Below, one piece after another: positions 60,464-64,000 of a DNA stretch of 64,000 bases (its first letter is position 1; every line of letters begins with the position of its first letter). A program made the position numbers and the translations under genes. The notes under the pieces are model-generated. The model had not been told where the DNA came from. It saw only the letters and a list, made by a program, of their open reading frames with translations, and did no database searches. The stretch is taken from positions 62,001 through 126,000 of the forward strand of contig CAWBSR010000015.1 of assembly GCA_963791545.1 (NCBI GenBank), read 5' to 3'. The stretch comes from JALYXV01 sp963791545 (GTDB lineage Bacteria; Actinomycetota; Acidimicrobiia; Acidimicrobiales; Palsa-688).

Positions 60464-61756
60464 TCAAGACTTCACATAGGGCTTGCCGTCCGCCTTGGGC
60501 GGCCGCACCCGGCCCACCATCCCCGCCACCACCACGATCGTGGCGATGTAGGGGATCATCAGGAGGAAGTCGGAAGGGATCGACGTGCCCAAAACCGAGA
60601 GGATGTTCTGGACGGCGTCGGCGAAGCCGAACAGGAGGGAGCCGAGCAAGGCGCCGACAGGTGTCCACCGCCCGAAGATCAACGCCGCCAGGGCGATGAA
60701 GCCCTTGCCCGACGAGACGTCCTTCCCGAACGATCCGACCGACCCGATTGTCAGGTAAGCACCGCCGATTCCGGCCACCAGCCCTCCCAGCATCACGTTG
60801 ACGTAGCGGATCGCCAGGACCCGTATCCCCACCGTCTCCGCCGCTACCGGGTGCTCCCCGACGGCCCTCACCCGTAGCCCCCATCGGGTCCGGAACAACC
60901 CGACCTGGACCAGGATCAGCACCCCATAGGTGAGGTACAGGAAGATGTTGCTGTTGAACAGGACGGCCCCGATCATCGGGATCTTGGACAGCAGCGGGAT
61001 GGCGATGCGGCGGAATACCGCCGGGGAGTTGAGGGTGTTCTGGTACCTGATCAGGACCCGGTCGTACAGGTAGCCGGTCAATCCCGTCGCCAGCACGTTG
61101 AGCACCACCCCGACCACGATCTGGTTGACCGCGTAGCGGATGGAGAACACGGCCAGGATCAGGCCCAGCAGCGCCCCCGCCAGGGCGGCCGCCAGAAGGC
61201 CCAGGTACAGCGAATGGCTGACGCTGGCCACCACGGCGCCGGCAAAGGCGCCGAAGAGAAGCTGGCCTTCGATGGCGATGTTGATGACGCCCGCCCGCTC
61301 GCACAGGCAGCCCGCCAGGGCGCCGAGGACGATGGGAATGGACCGGTCGACCGAGCTTTGGAGCAGGCCCACCAGGCTCATCGTCTTGCCGGCCGAGGTC
61401 CAGCAGAGGAACGAGAACATGAACAGCGTCCCCGCGACCACGATCGCGGCCCGTCGGGCCAGCTTCCCCAGCTCGACGCGGAGCCACAGCGCCGACACCG
61501 CCAGGGTGATGATCCCGGCCACGATGGCGGTCGGTCCCGGCGCCACCTTCAGCGGCGAAAGGTGGACGGCGGAACTCGAGAGGGTCAGCCCGAAGGTGGC
61601 GTCGCCGGAACGGGCCTGGAGACCGAAGCCGACGATGTCGAGCAGCCCGAGGGCCCCGATCGTCACGCCCCCCATCGTCCTCTTGCTGAGATGGCGACCG
61701 CGGCGGGCCTGAGGGGCCGCGGTGGGCGGCAGCGACGGGGCGAGGGTGGTGGTCAT
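60464..61756 (-). CDS. Nucleoside ABC importer permease 2 (BmpA-associated, NupQ/YufQ-like)
   Basis: 430 residues, about nine to ten transmembrane helices, of the branched-chain amino acid/ribose permease superfamily. Landmark segments are LCERAGVINIAIEGQLLFGAFAG, RYAVNQIVVGVVLNVLATGLTGYLYD and RAVGEHPVAAETVGIRV. With the permease and ATPase upstream it forms a nucleoside uptake system usually served by a BmpA-type lipoprotein. ATG 61756 overlaps the stop of permease 1 (ATGA). Confidence 0.91.
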   Translation of the reverse strand: MTTTLAPSLPPTAAPQARRGRHLSKRTMGGVTIGALGLLDIVGFGLQARSGDATFGLTLSSSAVHLSPLKVAPGPTAIVAGIITLAVSALWLRVELGKLARRAAIVVAGTLFMFSFLCWTSAGKTMSLVGLLQSSVDRSIPIVLGALAGCLCERAGVINIAIEGQLLFGAFAGAVVASVSHSLYLGLLAAALAGALLGLILAVFSIRYAVNQIVVGVVLNVLATGLTGYLYDRVLIRYQNTLNSPAVFRRIAIPLLSKIPMIGAVLFNSNIFLYLTYGVLILVQVGLFRTRWGLRVRAVGEHPVAAETVGIRVLAIRYVNVMLGGLVAGIGGAYLTIGSVGSFGKDVSSGKGFIALAALIFGRWTPVGALLGSLLFGFADAVQNILSVLGTSIPSDFLLMIPYIATIVVVAGMVGRVRPPKADGKPYVKS

Positions 61757-63027
61757 GCGCCGACCACTTTCAGGGCGGCCCGCTTCTCCGGCCCGGAACG
61801 TTGCCCGCGGAGGCGGAAGATGGTCCGCACCAGCGGAGGGGCGGCGATGAACAGGACGATGAGCGCCTGGATGACGGTGACGATGTCGACGGGGGTCTGG
61901 GTGGCGGCCTGCATCTGTACGCCCCCGGCGTGGAGGGCGCCGTACAGCAGCGAAGCCAGCACCACGCCGAGGGGCAGGCCCCTTCCGAGCAGGGCGACGG
62001 TGATGGCGTCGAATCCGTAGGTTCCATAGATCCCCGGCGTCAGCGAGTAATCGGTGCCGACGACGACGCTGGTTCCCGCCAGACCGGCCAGGGCCCCGGC
62101 GATCACCATCACGATGATGAAGCCCCGCTCGACATTCATGCCCGCCGCCCGTGCCGCCTCGGGGTTGGCGCCGATGGTGCGCAGTTCGAAGCCCAGGGTG
62201 CTTCGTTTGATGAGCCACGAGACGCCGACCGCGGCCAGGACGGCGAGGACGAAGCCGAAGTTGACGCGGAGGGCGCTGCCGAACAGGTGGGGGAGGCGGG
62301 CCGGGCCGTGCACCACCGGGCTGATGGGGTCGATCCGCTTGGGCCGGCGGAAGGCATGGGTGCCGAGCAGGTAGAGCAGGAGGTACTGGGCGATGTAGTT
62401 GAACATGATGGTGACGATCACCTCGTTGGCGCCGGTGCGGGCCCTCAGGAACCCGACCAGCCAGCCGCACACCGCACCCCCGATGACCCCGCCGGCGACG
62501 GCGACGACCACATGGATCACCGGCGGCAACTGCCAGGCGAACCCGATATAGCCCGCGACCAGGGCGCCACCGATGAACTGCCCGGTGGCACCGATGTTGA
62601 ACAGGCCGCAGCGAAAGGGGAGCATGACCGCGAGACCCGCAAAAATGAGCGGGGTGGCGTTGACCAGGGTCTCCGAGATCGGTTCGAATACCGCGCTCAG
62701 AGATCCACCGTGGAAGGCGGCCGACAAGGTGTGGACGTTGATGACCGCCCCCCGGAACATGGCGGTATAGGCGCCGCTGGCGGATTGCCAGGCCGCCGCG
62801 AGAGCCGGGCCGGGGGCGGACAAGAAGTGCCCGAACTTGGGCAGCACGGCCGGATCGGTGAACGCGATCAGCAGGCCCCCGAACACGATGGCGGCCACGA
62901 ACGCCAAGAAGGTGACAGTTACCGAGTTGCCCTCGACGACAGCGTCCAGCAGGGCCGTCCGCCACTGCGGAGCCGGCCCGGGAGGGACCTCTGAGGCCGG
63001 CGCCGCCGGCTCGGTGGGCGCCGTCAT
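61753..63027 (-). CDS. Nucleoside ABC importer permease 1 (NupP/YufP-like)
   Basis: 424 residues, about ten transmembrane helices: FRCGLFNIGATGQFIGGALVA, RTGANEVIVTIMFNYIAQYLLLYLL, and FELRTIGANPEAARAAGMNV, all typical of the first permease of this importer class. An N-terminal Pro/Ala-rich tail precedes TM1. ATG 63027 overlaps the ATPase stop. Confidence 0.91.
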   Translation of the reverse strand: MTAPTEPAAPASEVPPGPAPQWRTALLDAVVEGNSVTVTFLAFVAAIVFGGLLIAFTDPAVLPKFGHFLSAPGPALAAAWQSASGAYTAMFRGAVINVHTLSAAFHGGSLSAVFEPISETLVNATPLIFAGLAVMLPFRCGLFNIGATGQFIGGALVAGYIGFAWQLPPVIHVVVAVAGGVIGGAVCGWLVGFLRARTGANEVIVTIMFNYIAQYLLLYLLGTHAFRRPKRIDPISPVVHGPARLPHLFGSALRVNFGFVLAVLAAVGVSWLIKRSTLGFELRTIGANPEAARAAGMNVERGFIIVMVIAGALAGLAGTSVVVGTDYSLTPGIYGTYGFDAITVALLGRGLPLGVVLASLLYGALHAGGVQMQAATQTPVDIVTVIQALIVLFIAAPPLVRTIFRLRGQRSGPEKRAALKVVGA

Positions 63028-64000
63028 GCGGAATCCTCGGGGGCCCCGCCGCCGCGAGCCCCGGCGACTCCGGGATCGCCTGGCGCCCCGCCGCCTCCGG
63101 CCCCGGCAGCCCCGCCGCCTCCGGCCCCGCCGCCCGCCATCAAGAGCCCCAACTCCTCGCGTGTCACGTCCGGGGGGCGGAAGGCGACGATTCGGCCCTC
63201 GTACATGACCGCGATCCGATCCGCGAGGCCCGCAATCTCATCGAGCTCGGTGGACACCAGTAGCACCGCCGTGCCGTGGTTGCGTTCCTCCACGATCCGC
63301 TTGTGGACGAACTCGATCGATCCCACGTCCACCCCCCGCGTCGGCTGGCTGGCGATGAGCAGGACGACGGTGCGGGAGAGCTCCCGCGCCACCACGACCT
63401 TTTGCTGGTTGCCCCCGGACAACGACGACGCCAGCGACTTGGTCGACTCGGCCCGGATGTCGAACGCCTTGATCTGCTCGGCCGCGGCCCGGTCCATCAC
63501 ATCCACCTGCAGCGCCAGGCCCTTCGAGTACGGGGGGAGGTCGTAGCGGTCGAGGGCCAGGTTCTCCGCCACGGTGAACTCGTCGACCAGGCCTTCGGCC
63601 TGGCGGTCCTCGGGCACGTAGCCGACCCCGGCGTGGAGGATCTCCCGGGTGGACTCCCCGGTGAGGTCCCGGCCGTTGAGGGTGAAGCGGCCGCCGACAA
63701 TGGGCCGAAGCCCGACGAGGGCCTCGCACAACTCGGTCTGGCCGTTGCCCTGGACGCCGGCAATGCCAAGGATCTCACCCGCCTTGATGTCGAAGGACAC
63801 GCCTTTCACCGCGGTCTGCCCGAGCCCGTCGGCAACGGTCAGGTTGTCCACTCGAAGCACGTCGTCGCCCAAGGCCGAAGCCGCCTTCTCGGGGGCCAGC
63901 CGCACCGCCCGGCCCACCATCATCGAGGCCAACTCCTCGTCCGACGAGGTGGGGGGGATAGTCCCGATGACCTGGCCCTGGCGGATCACGGTGATGGTGT
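63024..64000 (-). CDS. Nucleoside ABC importer ATPase, 5' part beyond the window (NupO/YufO-like)
   Basis: Open frame continuing past the right edge; the visible part begins TITVIRQGQVIGT, the end of the first ATPase half. The second half has a degenerate Walker A (GIAGVQGNGQTEL), signature LSGGNQQKVVVAREL and the LIASQPTRGVDVGS segment, as in RbsA-like double ATPases of nucleoside importers. The C-terminus is a Gly/Ala-rich low-complexity tail of about 45 residues, unusual for the family. It should drive the two permeases downstream. Confidence 0.93.
   Translation of the reverse strand, partial: TITVIRQGQVIGTIPPTSSDEELASMMVGRAVRLAPEKAASALGDDVLRVDNLTVADGLGQTAVKGVSFDIKAGEILGIAGVQGNGQTELCEALVGLRPIVGGRFTLNGRDLTGESTREILHAGVGYVPEDRQAEGLVDEFTVAENLALDRYDLPPYSKGLALQVDVMDRAAAEQIKAFDIRAESTKSLASSLSGGNQQKVVVARELSRTVVLLIASQPTRGVDVGSIEFVHKRIVEERNHGTAVLLVSTELDEIAGLADRIAVMYEGRIVAFRPPDVTREELGLLMAGGGAGGGGAAGAGGGGAPGDPGVAGARGGGAPEDSA

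Overview
The window is very GC-rich DNA with dense genes, frequent GTG/TTG starts and many ATGA/GTGA stop-start overlaps. An F420-type (LLM) oxidoreductase, a UbiA-DprE1-DprE2 decaprenyl-phospho-pentose gene set, an encapsulin with encapsulated ferritin, TreY/TreZ, UdgX, CsbD-type stress genes and a sigma-F-like promoter together suggest an actinobacterium, plausibly a soil or sediment member of Acidimicrobiia or a related class. This placement is an inference; no rRNA or other marker gene is present. I saw no tRNA, rRNA, CRISPR array, insertion sequence or phage, and no stretch over 300 bases without a gene.

Layout. 1-6.6 kb (minus): the 5' part of a secreted lectin-like propeller gene, a GT-C-like membrane protein, then an operon ubiA-dprE1-dprE2-HAD phosphatase that should make a polyprenyl-phospho-arabinose type donor. 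6.7-8.6 kb: a small helical protein, a Dabb-domain protein and a membrane-anchored Kelch propeller. 8.8-14.5 kb (plus): encapsulated ferritin plus encapsulin, then treY-treZ for trehalose. 14.5-26.6 kb: GNAT, a secreted subtilase with 20 WNGTA-type repeats, a hybrid histidine kinase, a DUF3291 remnant, an FMN hydroxyacid oxidase, two overlapping PLP enzymes, a phosphoribosyltransferase and a secreted sialidase-like protein.

26.6-50.2 kb is a nucleobase, nucleoside and ureide catabolism island. It holds a three-subunit xanthine-dehydrogenase-type enzyme coupled to a 2-oxoglutarate-type oxygenase, two guanine-deaminase-class amidohydrolases, an NMT1/THI5-like ABC importer with two permeases, adenosine deaminase, an MFS exporter, a nucleoside hydrolase, a ribokinase, and a regulator with a YkoF-like sensor domain. 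Facing these is an operon of an M20 carbamoylase, a D-carbamoylase, a fused FeS-Mo hydroxylase, an SsnA-like amidohydrolase and an F420 oxidoreductase. 50.3-52.6 kb carries stress and repair genes (micro membrane protein, UdgX, MarC, two CsbD-like proteins).

52.6-56.7 kb (minus) is the most unusual region: a tight MauE-MauD-MauF-like operon ending in a Tat-exported, very cysteine-rich protein that resembles the methylamine dehydrogenase light chain and is fused to a PLL-type propeller. The MauF/CcdA-like gene has an in-frame UGA exactly where its family has the Cys of SPCG, followed by a strong hairpin at bacterial-SECIS distance, so it is either a new selenoprotein candidate or a broken gene. 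56.8-64 kb (minus): thymidine phosphorylase, a PfkB kinase fused to cytidine deaminase, pseudouridine-5'-phosphate glycosidase and a Nup/BMP-type nucleoside ABC importer running off the right edge, i.e. nucleoside uptake and salvage with pseudouridine breakdown.
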